A DNA stretch of 64,000 nt from Yeosuana aquiaggeris (GTDB lineage Bacteria > Bacteroidota > Bacteroidia > Flavobacteriales > Flavobacteriaceae), in contig NZ_JBAWKC010000006.1 of assembly GCF_044003965.1 (NCBI RefSeq), positions 62,001 through 126,000 of the forward strand. The letters are read 5' to 3'. How positions within the stretch are numbered: position 1 is the stretch's first letter; the number at the start of each line of letters is the position of its first letter. The position numbers were made by a program, and so were the translations under genes. This document shows positions 26,584-35,671 of the stretch, piece after piece. The notes under the pieces were generated by a model. That model saw only the letters and a list, made by a program, of their open reading frames with translations. It was not told the origin of the DNA and did not search any database.

Positions 26584-27243
26584 TTAGTTTTTATCCTCAA
26601 GCAAAGGTACAAAACGAAATTCGCCAAATTCGTGTTGTTCAAATTCCTTGGCATCATTTCTAATAAATAAAGTCATAATTTGAATATTGTCGCCTACAGG
26701 AATGACCAACCTGCCTCCTATTTTCAATTGATTCAATAATGGTTTAGGCACAAAAGGCGCACCCGCTGTTACAATGATACTATCAAATGGTGCCTCTTCT
26801 TTTAAACCTTTATACCCATCTCCAAAAATGAGTTTTTTTGCACGATAGCCAAGCTTAGGTAAAAAAATACTCGTTTTTTTAAATAATTCTAATTGTCTTT
26901 CAATACTAAAAACTTTGGCACCCAATTCACATAAAACGGCTGTTTGGTAACCACTTCCAGTACCAATTTCAAGAATTTTATCCCCTTTTTTTACCTGTAA
27001 TAATTCTGTTTGAAAAGCAACGGTATAGGGTTGAGAAATGGTTTGATCCGCAGCAATAGGAAATGCTTTATCTTGATAGGCATGATCTAAAAATCCGGAA
27101 TCCATAAATAAATGCCGCGGGACATTCCCGATAGCTTTTAAAACTTGTTCATCTGTTATTCCCTTGGTTTTTATAACATTAACCAATTGTTGTCTTAATC
27201 CTTTATGTTTAAATGTATCTTTCAATTTTCGTCCTCTTTTCAA
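26584..27243 (-). CDS. pcm: Protein-L-isoaspartate O-methyltransferase
   Basis: 219 residues, the normal length. DQTISQPYTVAFQTELL (about 65-81) and ILEIGTGSGYQTAVL (about 90-104) are the substrate and SAM-binding motifs of PCMT, and IIVTAGAPFVPKPLLNQL is motif III. It methylates isoaspartyl residues to start repair of aged proteins. A 7-bp inverted repeat abuts the start codon. Confidence 0.95.
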   Translation of the reverse strand: MKRGRKLKDTFKHKGLRQQLVNVIKTKGITDEQVLKAIGNVPRHLFMDSGFLDHAYQDKAFPIAADQTISQPYTVAFQTELLQVKKGDKILEIGTGSGYQTAVLCELGAKVFSIERQLELFKKTSIFLPKLGYRAKKLIFGDGYKGLKEEAPFDSIIVTAGAPFVPKPLLNQLKIGGRLVIPVGDNIQIMTLFIRNDAKEFEQHEFGEFRFVPLLEDKN

Positions 27244-27355
27244 GGCTAAAATTAGTTAAACATTTTAGCTAAAAGCAATTTATTTTCGATTAATTTTTGC
27301 TACTTAAAAGAGAAAAATTTAGAGAATTATTATGAAAATCATGCTTTAAATGTCC

Positions 27356-27363
27356 TATTTTTG
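27356..27363 (+). promoter_or_regulatory. Candidate -7 box TATTTTTG for the Gfo/Idh gene
   Basis: An exact TAnnTTTG match ending 18 bases before the ATG, at the head of a long run of forward genes. There is no clear -33 TTG. Confidence 0.4.
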
Positions 27364-27381
27364 TTGAAAACATAAATAAAA

Positions 27382-28344
27382 ATGCTAAACGCTGGTGTTC
27401 TTGGTGCTGGTCACCTTGGGAAAATTCATTTAAGACTTCTCAAACAATCTGAAAAATATAACCTTATTGGTTTTTATGATGCTGATATTGAAAACGGCAA
27501 AAAAGTAGAAGCCGAATTTGGCTATAAATTTTTCAATACCATCGAAGATTTAATAAATGCCGTAGATGTTGTAGATATTGTAACACCAACTTTATCTCAT
27601 TATGAATGTGCATTGCAAGCCATTGCTAAAGGCAAACATATATTTATTGAAAAGCCCATCACCAATACGGTTGAAGAAGCTGAAGAAATCAGAGCCATTT
27701 TAGCCGAGCATCACGTAAAAGGTCAGGTTGGCCATGTAGAAAGATTTAATCCAGCTTTTTTAGCTGTAAAAAATGAAATTCATGAGCCTATGTTTATTGA
27801 GACACACCGGCTAGCTGAATTTAATCCTCGTGGTACAGATGTGCCGGTAGTATTAGATTTAATGATTCATGATATTGATATCATTTTAAGTGTCGTTAAA
27901 TCAAAAGTGAAACATATTTCAGCAAGTGGTGTATCTGTTATAAGTGATACTCCAGATATTGCCAATGCACGTATAGAGTTTGAAAATGGATGTGTAGCCA
28001 ATTTAACGGCTAGTAGAATTTCTTTAAAAAATATGCGCAAAACACGTTTCTTTCAAAAGGACGCTTATATTTCTGTGGATTTTCTAGAAAAGAAATGTGA
28101 AGTCGTTAAAATGAAAGATGCACCTGAACAACCCGGAGATTTTGATATGGTGCTTCAAAATGCTGAAGGCGTAAGAAAGCAAATCTATTTTGACAATCCG
28201 AATGTTTCTAATAACAATGCTATTCTCGATGAATTGGAAACTTTTGCGGATGCTATAAACAACAATACAAAACCTATTGTAACACTTCATGATGGCACCG
28301 AAGCCTTACGTGTTGCAACGCAAATAATAAATTGTTTTAAATAA
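27382..28344 (+). CDS. Gfo/Idh/MocA family oxidoreductase
   Basis: 320 residues. The NAD(P) motif GVLGAGHLGKIH (5-16) is followed by the family EKP motif (IEKPITN, about 91-97) and VGHVERFNPAF (about 115-125), which includes the usual C-terminal-domain boundary. Members oxidise or reduce sugars, inositols or biliverdin-like substrates. The substrate is not predictable here. It is followed after 10 bases by a 3-hydroxyacyl-CoA dehydrogenase, a linkage that I cannot interpret as a pathway. Confidence 0.88.
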   Translation: MLNAGVLGAGHLGKIHLRLLKQSEKYNLIGFYDADIENGKKVEAEFGYKFFNTIEDLINAVDVVDIVTPTLSHYECALQAIAKGKHIFIEKPITNTVEEAEEIRAILAEHHVKGQVGHVERFNPAFLAVKNEIHEPMFIETHRLAEFNPRGTDVPVVLDLMIHDIDIILSVVKSKVKHISASGVSVISDTPDIANARIEFENGCVANLTASRISLKNMRKTRFFQKDAYISVDFLEKKCEVVKMKDAPEQPGDFDMVLQNAEGVRKQIYFDNPNVSNNNAILDELETFADAINNNTKPIVTLHDGTEALRVATQIINCFK

Positions 28345-28354
28345 AATTTTGATA

Positions 28355-29242
28355 ATGAAAAATGTTGCCGTTATTGGTGCTGGAACCATGGGAAATGGTA
28401 TTGCGCATACATTTGCACAAAGTGGATTTAGAGTTCAACTTATTGATGTTAGTGAAAATGCTTTAAAAAAAGGTATAGAAACTATCACTAAAAATTTAGA
28501 TCGAATGGTAAGTAAAGAAACCATTACTGAAGCTCAAAAAAAAGAAACCTTATCGAATATCACCACGTTTAACAATATCACGGAAGGAGTTGAGTATGCC
28601 AGTTTAGTGGTAGAAGCAGCTACTGAAAATATAGATTTAAAACTAAAAATTTTTAAACAGTTAGATGAAGCTTGTCCAGAAGGAATCATTCTTGCTACTA
28701 ATACCTCTTCAATTTCCATCACGCAAATAGCTTCAGTAACTTCTAGACCAGATCATGTTATTGGTATGCATTTTATGAATCCCGTGCCAATTATGAAATT
28801 GGTTGAGATAATAAGAGGTTACAATACCAGTGATGAAGTCACTAATACTATAATGGATTTATCTAAAACTCTCGGTAAAATTCCAGTAGAAGTCAATGAT
28901 TATCCAGGTTTTGTAGCTAATAGAATCCTAATGCCAATGCTTAATGAATCTATTGAAACGCTTTACAATGGCGTAGCCGGTGTTCATGAAATAGATACGG
29001 TTATGAAACTGGGTATGGCCCATCCTATGGGACCATTACAGTTAGCAGATTTTATAGGATTAGATGTCTGCTTGTCTATTTTAAATGTGATGTATGAAGG
29101 CTTTAAAAATCCTAAATACGCACCTTGTCCCTTATTAGTAAATATGGTTCGTGCAGGAAAATTAGGCATCAAGTCTGGTGAAGGTTTTTATGATTATTCA
29201 GAAAGCAGAAAGGCAGAAAAAATCGCAAAACAATTTCAATAG
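28355..29242 (+). CDS. 3-hydroxyacyl-CoA dehydrogenase (3-hydroxybutyryl-CoA type)
   Basis: 295 residues from the ATG at 28355. A TTG two codons upstream could extend it but is less likely. The Rossmann motif is VIGAGTMGNGIAHTFAQSGF. The catalytic HFMNPVPIMKLVEII carries the His of the His-Glu pair, and NDYPGFVANRILMPMLNESI is the dimerisation and catalytic region. It converts 3-hydroxybutyryl-CoA to acetoacetyl-CoA with NAD(P), in fatty-acid oxidation or butanoate metabolism. No thiolase or enoyl-CoA hydratase is adjacent. Confidence 0.9.
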   Translation: MKNVAVIGAGTMGNGIAHTFAQSGFRVQLIDVSENALKKGIETITKNLDRMVSKETITEAQKKETLSNITTFNNITEGVEYASLVVEAATENIDLKLKIFKQLDEACPEGIILATNTSSISITQIASVTSRPDHVIGMHFMNPVPIMKLVEIIRGYNTSDEVTNTIMDLSKTLGKIPVEVNDYPGFVANRILMPMLNESIETLYNGVAGVHEIDTVMKLGMAHPMGPLQLADFIGLDVCLSILNVMYEGFKNPKYAPCPLLVNMVRAGKLGIKSGEGFYDYSESRKAEKIAKQFQ

Positions 29243-29308
29243 ATTTTAGTTTAATTTGTAAACAACACAAAACCTAACTGGTCAATTCTACCTTGAACAA
29301 TTTAAAAA

Positions 29309-30547
29309 ATGGCAAAAGTTTTACCGTTTAAAGCAGTACGTCCTACGCGGGATAAGGTAAGCTTAGTGGCGTCGCGCTCTTACCAGAGTTACACCCAGGC
29401 AGAACTGGAGGCCAGATTAGATTATAATCCGTTTTCCTTTTTACAGGTGGTTAACCCGGGCTATCGCTATCATAAAACCATTTCCGGTAAAGAACGCTAC
29501 CATTTGGTTAAAAACAGGTATCTAGAATTTAAAGAAGATTCTGTTTTTATACAAGATAACAACCCCAGTTATTATGTCTATAAAATAGTAAACAGAGAAG
29601 GCAACACTTTCTCAGGAATTATAGCAGCTACTAGTACAGAAGATTATGAATTGGATGTTATTAAAAAACATGAAGACACTATTGAATTTCGTGAAAACAT
29701 TTTTAAAGACTATTTAAAAACGGTTGGATTTAACGCTGAGCCTGTTCTACTAACCTATCCGGATAACCCCATTATTGATTCCGTTATTTTAGAAACTCAA
29801 AAAGAAAGAGCTGAATTTGAATTTACTACCACCTACAGAGACACCCATTATTTATGGATTTTAAATGATAAAAAAATAATTGATATGGTAAAAAGAACTT
29901 TTGAAGCCATAGACACTATTTATATTGCCGATGGTCACCATCGTTCGGCTTCTTCTTGTTTACTGTCAAAAGAATTAAAATCTCAGAATAAAACACATTC
30001 TGGCAAGGAAGCTTATAATTATTTTATGAGCTATCTCATTCCTGAATCTCATTTAAAAATATATGAGTTTAACAGACTCATTAAAGATTTGAATGGCTTG
30101 ACCAAAGAGGCCTTTTTAATAGAGCTGGACACTATGTTTCGGATAGAAAATAGAGGCATTGAGTTATATAAACCCAATAAAAAGCATCACTTTAGCATGT
30201 ATCTTGCCGGTGAATTTTATTCACTTTATTTAAGAAAAAGCAATTATACATTTAACAACTCTTTAGATGCGCTAGATACACAAATTTTATACAAAACCAT
30301 TTTGGAACCTTTACTAGGCATTTCTGATTTACGTAATGATACCAGAATTGACTATTCTTATGGAAAGAATGATTTGGTCAATATAAAAAGTAAAGTTGAT
30401 AGAGGTGAATTTATTGTAGGTTTTGGTTTAGTCCCCATTACTGTAAACGAAATAAAAGCCATTGCTGATGATGGCTTAACGATGCCGCCTAAAAGCACCT
30501 ATATAGAACCTAAACTACGCAGTGGGGTTACTATTTATGAATTTTAA
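29309..30547 (+). CDS. DUF1015 family protein (SbnI/serine-kinase-like)
   Basis: 412 residues, full length. It contains the DUF1015 signature IYIADGHHRSASSCLLSKEL (about 208-227), the N-terminal VNPGYRYH and the C-terminal GLTMPPKSTYIEPKLRSG. The staphylococcal member SbnI is a free serine kinase that makes O-phosphoserine, which makes a link to serine metabolism plausible. In many Bacteroidota, as I recall, the gene follows serC-serA, whereas here those genes lie about 25 kb away. It is cytoplasmic, with no signal peptide. Confidence 0.85.
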   Translation: MAKVLPFKAVRPTRDKVSLVASRSYQSYTQAELEARLDYNPFSFLQVVNPGYRYHKTISGKERYHLVKNRYLEFKEDSVFIQDNNPSYYVYKIVNREGNTFSGIIAATSTEDYELDVIKKHEDTIEFRENIFKDYLKTVGFNAEPVLLTYPDNPIIDSVILETQKERAEFEFTTTYRDTHYLWILNDKKIIDMVKRTFEAIDTIYIADGHHRSASSCLLSKELKSQNKTHSGKEAYNYFMSYLIPESHLKIYEFNRLIKDLNGLTKEAFLIELDTMFRIENRGIELYKPNKKHHFSMYLAGEFYSLYLRKSNYTFNNSLDALDTQILYKTILEPLLGISDLRNDTRIDYSYGKNDLVNIKSKVDRGEFIVGFGLVPITVNEIKAIADDGLTMPPKSTYIEPKLRSGVTIYEF

Positions 30548-30607
30548 AAAAAGTTAATTTATTTTTCAATTAGGTTCTTTTACATTTGAATCAAAAAGCT
30601 TAAAATC

Positions 30608-31279
30608 ATGTCAATAAAAGATAATCTTAAAAATATAAAATCAACTTTACCCAAACAGGTTACTTTAGTGGCAGTTTCAAAAACAAAACCCATTTCTGAT
30701 GTATTGGAAGCTTATAATGCCGGCCAACGTATTTTTGGGGAAAATAAAATTCAGGAAATGGCTGCTAAATATGAAGCCTTACCAAAAGATATATCCTGGC
30801 ATATGATAGGTCATGTTCAAAAAAATAAAGTAAAATATATGGCCTCCTTTGTTTCTTTAATTCATGGCGTTGAGAATTTAAAACTTTTGGAAGAAATTAA
30901 TAAACAAGCTTTAAAACACGATAGAATTATTGATTGTTTACTACAAATTAAAATAGCTTCAGAAGACTCAAAATTTGGAATGACGCCTGAGGATGCTTCT
31001 TTTTTATTACAATCAAAACCCTTTTCAGAATTAAAAAACATAAGAGTTATAGGGCTTATGGGGATGGCAACATTTACTGAAGACGAAAACAAAATCAAAG
31101 AAGAATTCCAATTGTTAAAACATACTTTTGACAGCTTAAAACCATTGGAATCCTTTAACTTTAAACCCGAAATTATTTCAATGGGAATGAGTGGAGATTA
31201 TCAATTAGCTATGGCTTGCGGAAGTACTATGATACGTGTTGGAAGCAGTATCTTTGGAGAGCGAAATTATTCAATTTAA
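30608..31279 (+). CDS. YggS-family pyridoxal phosphate homeostasis protein
   Basis: 223 residues. VAVSKTKP contains the PLP lysine (Lys25). FGENKIQEM, WHMIGHVQKNK and the C-terminal SMGMSGDYQLAMACGSTMIR with VGSSIFG complete the alanine-racemase-N barrel signature. YggS/PLPBP proteins bind PLP and influence vitamin B6 and amino-acid balance without known catalysis. Confidence 0.95.
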   Translation: MSIKDNLKNIKSTLPKQVTLVAVSKTKPISDVLEAYNAGQRIFGENKIQEMAAKYEALPKDISWHMIGHVQKNKVKYMASFVSLIHGVENLKLLEEINKQALKHDRIIDCLLQIKIASEDSKFGMTPEDASFLLQSKPFSELKNIRVIGLMGMATFTEDENKIKEEFQLLKHTFDSLKPLESFNFKPEIISMGMSGDYQLAMACGSTMIRVGSSIFGERNYSI

Positions 31280-31299
31280 TTTAAGTAATAAACCATTTT

Positions 31300-32673
31300 T
31301 TGTACGCAATATTAGACATAGAAACCACCGGTGGGAAATATAATGAAGAAGGCATTACTGAAATTGCAATCTACAAATATGATGGCCACCAAATTGTGGA
31401 TCAGTTTATAAGCTTAATCAATCCAGAGCGGGAGATTCAACCCTTTGTGGTTAATCTCACAGGCATTAATAGCGGCATGTTGCGCAATGCGCCTAAGTTT
31501 TATGAAGTTGCCAAACGCATTGTAGAGATTACAGAAGATTGCATATTGGTTGCGCACAATGCACAATTTGATTACCGCATTTTAGTAACTGAATTTAAGC
31601 GTTTAGGATTTGATTTTGTAAAAGAAACCCTTTGCACGGTTGAATTGGCAAAAAATTTAATTCCTAATCAAGCATCTTATAGTCTAGGCAAACTGGTGCG
31701 TTCACTGGGTATACCCGTAACTGACAGGCATCGCGCCTCAGGAGACGCTATTGCCACAGTGAAATTATTTAAAATGTTGCTTGATAAAGATTCTTCGAAA
31801 AAAATTATTCAGGAGTCCATTCGATTAAGCCCAAAATTACAATTAGAGCCCCGACATATAGATATTATTGAACAACTTCCAACGGCAACAGGCGTCTATT
31901 ATATTCATAGATCAGATGGTGAAATCATATACATTGGAAAAAGTAATAATATCAAAAAACGCATCAATCAACATTTCACCAATTCCAATCAGAAATCAAA
32001 AAAAATTCAACTTCACGCAGCAGCAGTCACCTATGAGGCTACAGGTAGTGAATTAGTAGCTTTGCTAAAAGAAAGTGAGGAAATAAAACGTAATAAACCT
32101 ATTTACAATAGGGCATTAAGGCGCACCATATTTACGCATGCACTCTATAGTTTTGTTGATGAACAAAATTATATCAATTTTAAGATTGATAAAGTTGACG
32201 GCAGGAAAAAACCAATTACCACTTTTAGCAACAGAGATAGTGCTAAAAGCTTTATTCTAAAAGCTATTGAAGACTATCAATTATGTCAAAAACTTACCGG
32301 AATATATAAAACCAAAAGTAGCTGTTTTAAATATGATATTAAAGAATGTAACGGGGCTTGTATTGGTAAAGAATCATTTGAGGATTATAATAAGCGTGCT
32401 GAAGATTTGATTAAAAAAAACAGCTACAAAAATAAAAATATGGTGATTATTGATAAAGGACGGGATATTGATGAACGCAGCGCTATCTACATTGAAAATG
32501 GTGTATTTAAAGGGATTGGTTTCTTTAATTTAAATTATCAGATTAACAATATTGACGTTTTAGAATCTTTTATAACACCAATGGAAAACAACAGAGATAC
32601 ACAACATATCATTCAAAGTTATATAAGGAGAAACAAACGGCTAAAAGTAATACAACTGAATAGTAAGCAATAG
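31300..32673 (+). CDS. DnaQ-like exonuclease fused to a GIY-YIG (UvrC/Cho-like) nuclease
   Basis: 457 residues. The DEDDh exonuclease domain (about 1-165) has LDIETTGG, AHNAQFDYRIL and HRASGDAIATVKLF. The GIY-YIG domain (about 195-275) begins TGVYYIHRSDGEIIYIGKS. A C-terminal part with YDIKECNGACIGK and FEDYNKRAEDL resembles the Cys block that follows GIY-YIG in UvrC/Cho. The fusion combines 3'-5' trimming with incision, probably in DNA repair. Initiation must be at TTG: an in-frame TAA lies 18 bases upstream and no ATG intervenes. An alternative is an ATG far inside, which would lose the catalytic DIETTG. Confidence 0.88.
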   Translation: MYAILDIETTGGKYNEEGITEIAIYKYDGHQIVDQFISLINPEREIQPFVVNLTGINSGMLRNAPKFYEVAKRIVEITEDCILVAHNAQFDYRILVTEFKRLGFDFVKETLCTVELAKNLIPNQASYSLGKLVRSLGIPVTDRHRASGDAIATVKLFKMLLDKDSSKKIIQESIRLSPKLQLEPRHIDIIEQLPTATGVYYIHRSDGEIIYIGKSNNIKKRINQHFTNSNQKSKKIQLHAAAVTYEATGSELVALLKESEEIKRNKPIYNRALRRTIFTHALYSFVDEQNYINFKIDKVDGRKKPITTFSNRDSAKSFILKAIEDYQLCQKLTGIYKTKSSCFKYDIKECNGACIGKESFEDYNKRAEDLIKKNSYKNKNMVIIDKGRDIDERSAIYIENGVFKGIGFFNLNYQINNIDVLESFITPMENNRDTQHIIQSYIRRNKRLKVIQLNSKQ

Positions 32674-32700
32674 TTTTTAAATTTTCTTATTTTTGATTAC

Positions 32701-33546
32701 ATGAGCAATAATTCGAATAGAAACTGGAAAACAACACTGCATGAAATAATTTATGAAGCAGATACACCTGCTGGTAAATTATTTGATATTGTCCTGCTTA
32801 TTACTATTATTGCCAGTATCGTTTTAGTCATGTTAGAAAGTGTTAAACATATTGACTCAAACTATCATGATGTCTTAAATATAAGTGAATGGATTATAAC
32901 CATTCTTTTCAGTCTTGAATACATAGCCAGAATTATAACTGTTAAAAAACCTTTTAAATATATTTTTAGCTTTTATGGAATTATTGATTTACTTTCAACC
33001 ATTCCAAAATACATTTCATTAATAGTTGGTGGTGTTCATGCCTTAGCTGCTTTAAGGGCTTTACGCTTATTAAGAGTATTTAGAATTTTAAAACTGGGTC
33101 GTTATTTAGGAGCCTCTAACAGTTTAATAGCCGCTTTAAAAGCGAGTCGCGCTAAAATATCAGTATTTTTATTTGCCGTTGTAATTGTCGCGATTATATT
33201 AGGAACCATTATGTATATGGTGGAAGGTGAAGAAAATGGTTTCACCAATATTCCCAAAAGTGTCTATTGGTGTATTGTCACTTTAACTACTGTAGGTTTT
33301 GGTGATATTGCGCCTCAAACGCCGTTAGGACAATTTATTGCTTCTTTAGTCATGATTTTAGGTTACGGAATTATTGCTGTTCCTACGGGAATTGTTTCCG
33401 CTGAATATGCGCAACATAACAAACCCAAAACTAAAGAGGAAGACATACATTTAAACACACAATCATGTCCTAACTGTTCAGCTAGTAAACATAAAGATCA
33501 TGCGGGATTTTGTTACAATTGTGGTTATAAATTAAACAATGAGTAA
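32701..33546 (+). CDS. Voltage-gated-type potassium channel with C-terminal zinc ribbon
   Basis: 281 residues. Six membrane segments are visible, including an arginine-rich S4 (RALRLLRVFRILKLGR, 119-134). The pore helix and selectivity filter read TTVGFGD, with TVGFGD at 197-202 in place of the common TVGYGD. The cytoplasmic tail ends in two CxxC pairs (CPNCSASKHKDHAGFCYNCG, about 257-276), a small zinc ribbon. This is a KvAP-like inner-membrane channel. The last 8 bases overlap the miaA start, so the two are probably translationally coupled. Confidence 0.9.
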   Translation: MSNNSNRNWKTTLHEIIYEADTPAGKLFDIVLLITIIASIVLVMLESVKHIDSNYHDVLNISEWIITILFSLEYIARIITVKKPFKYIFSFYGIIDLLSTIPKYISLIVGGVHALAALRALRLLRVFRILKLGRYLGASNSLIAALKASRAKISVFLFAVVIVAIILGTIMYMVEGEENGFTNIPKSVYWCIVTLTTVGFGDIAPQTPLGQFIASLVMILGYGIIAVPTGIVSAEYAQHNKPKTKEEDIHLNTQSCPNCSASKHKDHAGFCYNCGYKLNNE

Positions 33547-34450
33547 ATACCTCATTTCTGTTGTTGGGCCCACTGCCATCGGAAAAACTGCTTTGAGTAT
33601 CAAACTGGCTCAGCATTTTAAAACGGACATACTTTCAGCAGATTCCAGACAATTTTATAAAGAAATGTCAATAGGTACCGCTGCACCAACTAAAGAAGAA
33701 TTAAATACCGTTAAGCATCACTTTATTCATCATAAATCAATACAGGAGGATTACAATGTTGGCGCATTTGAAAAAGACGCATTAAAAACCATAAATGAAC
33801 TCTTTAAGAGTCATAATATCGTTATTATGGTGGGTGGTTCTGGTCTTTATCTTAATGCTATAACAAAAGGATTAGATGATTTTCCTGAAGTTGAAAGCCA
33901 CATTAGAAAGCAGTTAAATGAGGATTTTAAAATAAAGGGCATTTCATACTTGCAAGAAAAACTCAAGTCTTTAGATCTAAAAAGTTATAATACTGTTGCC
34001 ATTGATAATCCACAACGAGTAATCAGAGCATTGGAGATTTGCCTAGGAACAGGAAAACCTTATTCTTCCTTCTTAAATAAAAGCAAAGTAGATCGTCCTT
34101 TTAAAACCATTACTATTGGCTTAACGGCTGAAAGAGACATCATCTATAATCGAATTAACCAACGCGTAGATATGATGATTCAAGATGGATTATTAGAGGA
34201 AGCAACGGGTTTATACCCTTATAAAACTTTAAATGCTCTGAATACAGTAGGATATAAAGAATTGTTTCATTTTTTTGATGGTTCATGGACACTAGATTTT
34301 GCCATTTCAGAAATAAAAAAGAATTCAAGAAGATTTGCAAAACGCCAATTAACATGGTTTAGAAAAGACCGGAATATTTTATGGTTTGATTATTTAACTG
34401 AAGTTCATCAAATTATTTCTGAATTAAATAAAATAATAATTAATAATTAA
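33539..34450 (+). CDS. miaA: tRNA dimethylallyltransferase
   Basis: 303 residues, near the family norm. The Walker A type motif is VVGPTAIGKTALS (8-20), followed by LSADSRQFYKEMSIGTAAP (about 34-52) and VGGSGLYLNAITKGLDDFP. The C-terminal YKTLNALNTVGYKE and FAKRQLTWFRKD are MiaA signatures. It adds a dimethylallyl group to A37 of tRNAs that read UNN codons. The gene starts inside the end of the K+ channel gene. Confidence 0.96.
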   Translation: MSKYLISVVGPTAIGKTALSIKLAQHFKTDILSADSRQFYKEMSIGTAAPTKEELNTVKHHFIHHKSIQEDYNVGAFEKDALKTINELFKSHNIVIMVGGSGLYLNAITKGLDDFPEVESHIRKQLNEDFKIKGISYLQEKLKSLDLKSYNTVAIDNPQRVIRALEICLGTGKPYSSFLNKSKVDRPFKTITIGLTAERDIIYNRINQRVDMMIQDGLLEEATGLYPYKTLNALNTVGYKELFHFFDGSWTLDFAISEIKKNSRRFAKRQLTWFRKDRNILWFDYLTEVHQIISELNKIIINN

Positions 34451-34520
34451 ATTCCTTACATCTAATTATTTTACTGAAGCAATTTTAATTAATTTTGATG
34501 TGTAATTTTTTAAGATTTCT

Positions 34521-35312
34521 ATGTTAGATTTTTTATTCACCAGTGATGCCATAATGGCTCTTTTAACACTTACCTTTTTAGAAATTATTCTAGGTATTGA
34601 TAACATTGTCTTTATTTCAATTGCTGCGAATAAGTTACCACATAATCAAAGAGCCAAAGCCACTAATATTGGATTGTTACTGGCTATGTTACAACGGATT
34701 ATTTTGCTATTTTTTGTATCCTTTCTGGTCGGTTTAAAACATCCCTTTTACACTATTGATTTGGAATGGTTACACATTGCCGTGAGTTGGCAATCCATCA
34801 TACTATTTAGTGGTGGCCTATTTTTGATTTATAAAAGTACCTCAGAAATTCGTGAAAAAGTAGAGTCTCCAATGCATGATGAAAATTCATTAACCAGAAA
34901 AAAAATCAAATCTTTGTCACAAGCAATTATTCAAATTATTATGATAGATTTTATTTTTTCTATTGATTCCATATTAACAGCCGTTGGAATGACCAATGGT
35001 TTACATGCAAACCATAATTACAATTTGGTTTTAATGATTATTGCAGTTGTTATATCTATTGGAATTATGATTGGATTTGCAAACCCAATTAGGAAATTTA
35101 TTGATGCGCATCCAAGTATACAATTATTAGGTCTGGCCTTTTTGATTTTGATTGGTTTTATGTTAATAACTGAGGCTGGTTATTTATCAAACACACAAAT
35201 ATTTGGAAGTTCAGTTGGCGCAATTCCCAAAGGTTACCTATACTTTGCCATCACATTCTCCTTATTTGTTGAATTTTTAAGTTTTAGGATAGCTAAAAAA
35301 ACTAAAGCATAG
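34521..35312 (+). CDS. TerC family integral membrane protein
   Basis: 263 residues with about seven membrane segments. TFLEIILGIDNIVFISIAAN (about 18-37) and MIDFIFSIDSILTAVGMTNG (about 141-160) carry the acidic residues typical of TerC/YkoY proteins, which are linked to metal (Mn2+) export and to metalation of exported proteins. No tellurite-resistance genes accompany it. It ends the forward run that begins at smpB, pcm excepted. Confidence 0.9.
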   Translation: MLDFLFTSDAIMALLTLTFLEIILGIDNIVFISIAANKLPHNQRAKATNIGLLLAMLQRIILLFFVSFLVGLKHPFYTIDLEWLHIAVSWQSIILFSGGLFLIYKSTSEIREKVESPMHDENSLTRKKIKSLSQAIIQIIMIDFIFSIDSILTAVGMTNGLHANHNYNLVLMIIAVVISIGIMIGFANPIRKFIDAHPSIQLLGLAFLILIGFMLITEAGYLSNTQIFGSSVGAIPKGYLYFAITFSLFVEFLSFRIAKKTKA

Positions 35313-35359
35313 TATAAAAAATCATGATCAGTTTTTAAAACCAAAATCCTATGATAATG

Positions 35360-35495
35360 GTTTCTTAAGCACTTCTTTGATTTACAACACTCCTTGCTCT
35401 ATCCATTTTTTTTGTTTAGCATTTTCGACAAAGTTCAACAATCTTTAATTGCGCTTCGCTCAGAGAGCATCAGTGAGTAGCGAACAAATTCTAAT
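35360..35495 (-). other. Degenerate coding-like element in the gap before the efflux operon
   Basis: Read on the reverse strand, this stretch gives codon-like segments broken between frames: first EFVRYSLMLSERSAIKDC then a stop, and in another frame NFVENAKQKKWIEQGVL then a stop. The part around 35449-35487 (GCGCTTCGCTCAGAGAGCAT) is clearly richer in G+C than its surroundings and resembles SERS-encoding repeats that I recall from other flavobacterial intergenic regions. It may be a gene remnant or an interspersed repeat. No family can be named with confidence. Confidence 0.3.
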
Positions 35496-35671
35496 CATAT
35501 TACTGTAAAATTCATTAAAAAAGGTTCTCTTTTTTTGATAGAAATCTTATCAATACTAATATCTCATAACCTTAAAATTTAATTATTAATTAATATGTTA
35601 TACATAGTACTGTAACAATTTTAAATACTCGTCGTCTATAAAGTAAATAAAAGCATTAAACTACATATATC

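Noticed and set aside
26548..26592. Inverted repeat AAAAACTAAA / TTTAGTTTTT between two convergent genes, considered as a terminator
   Set aside because: The loop is 25 bases and both arms overlap coding ends, so a functional intrinsic terminator is doubtful.
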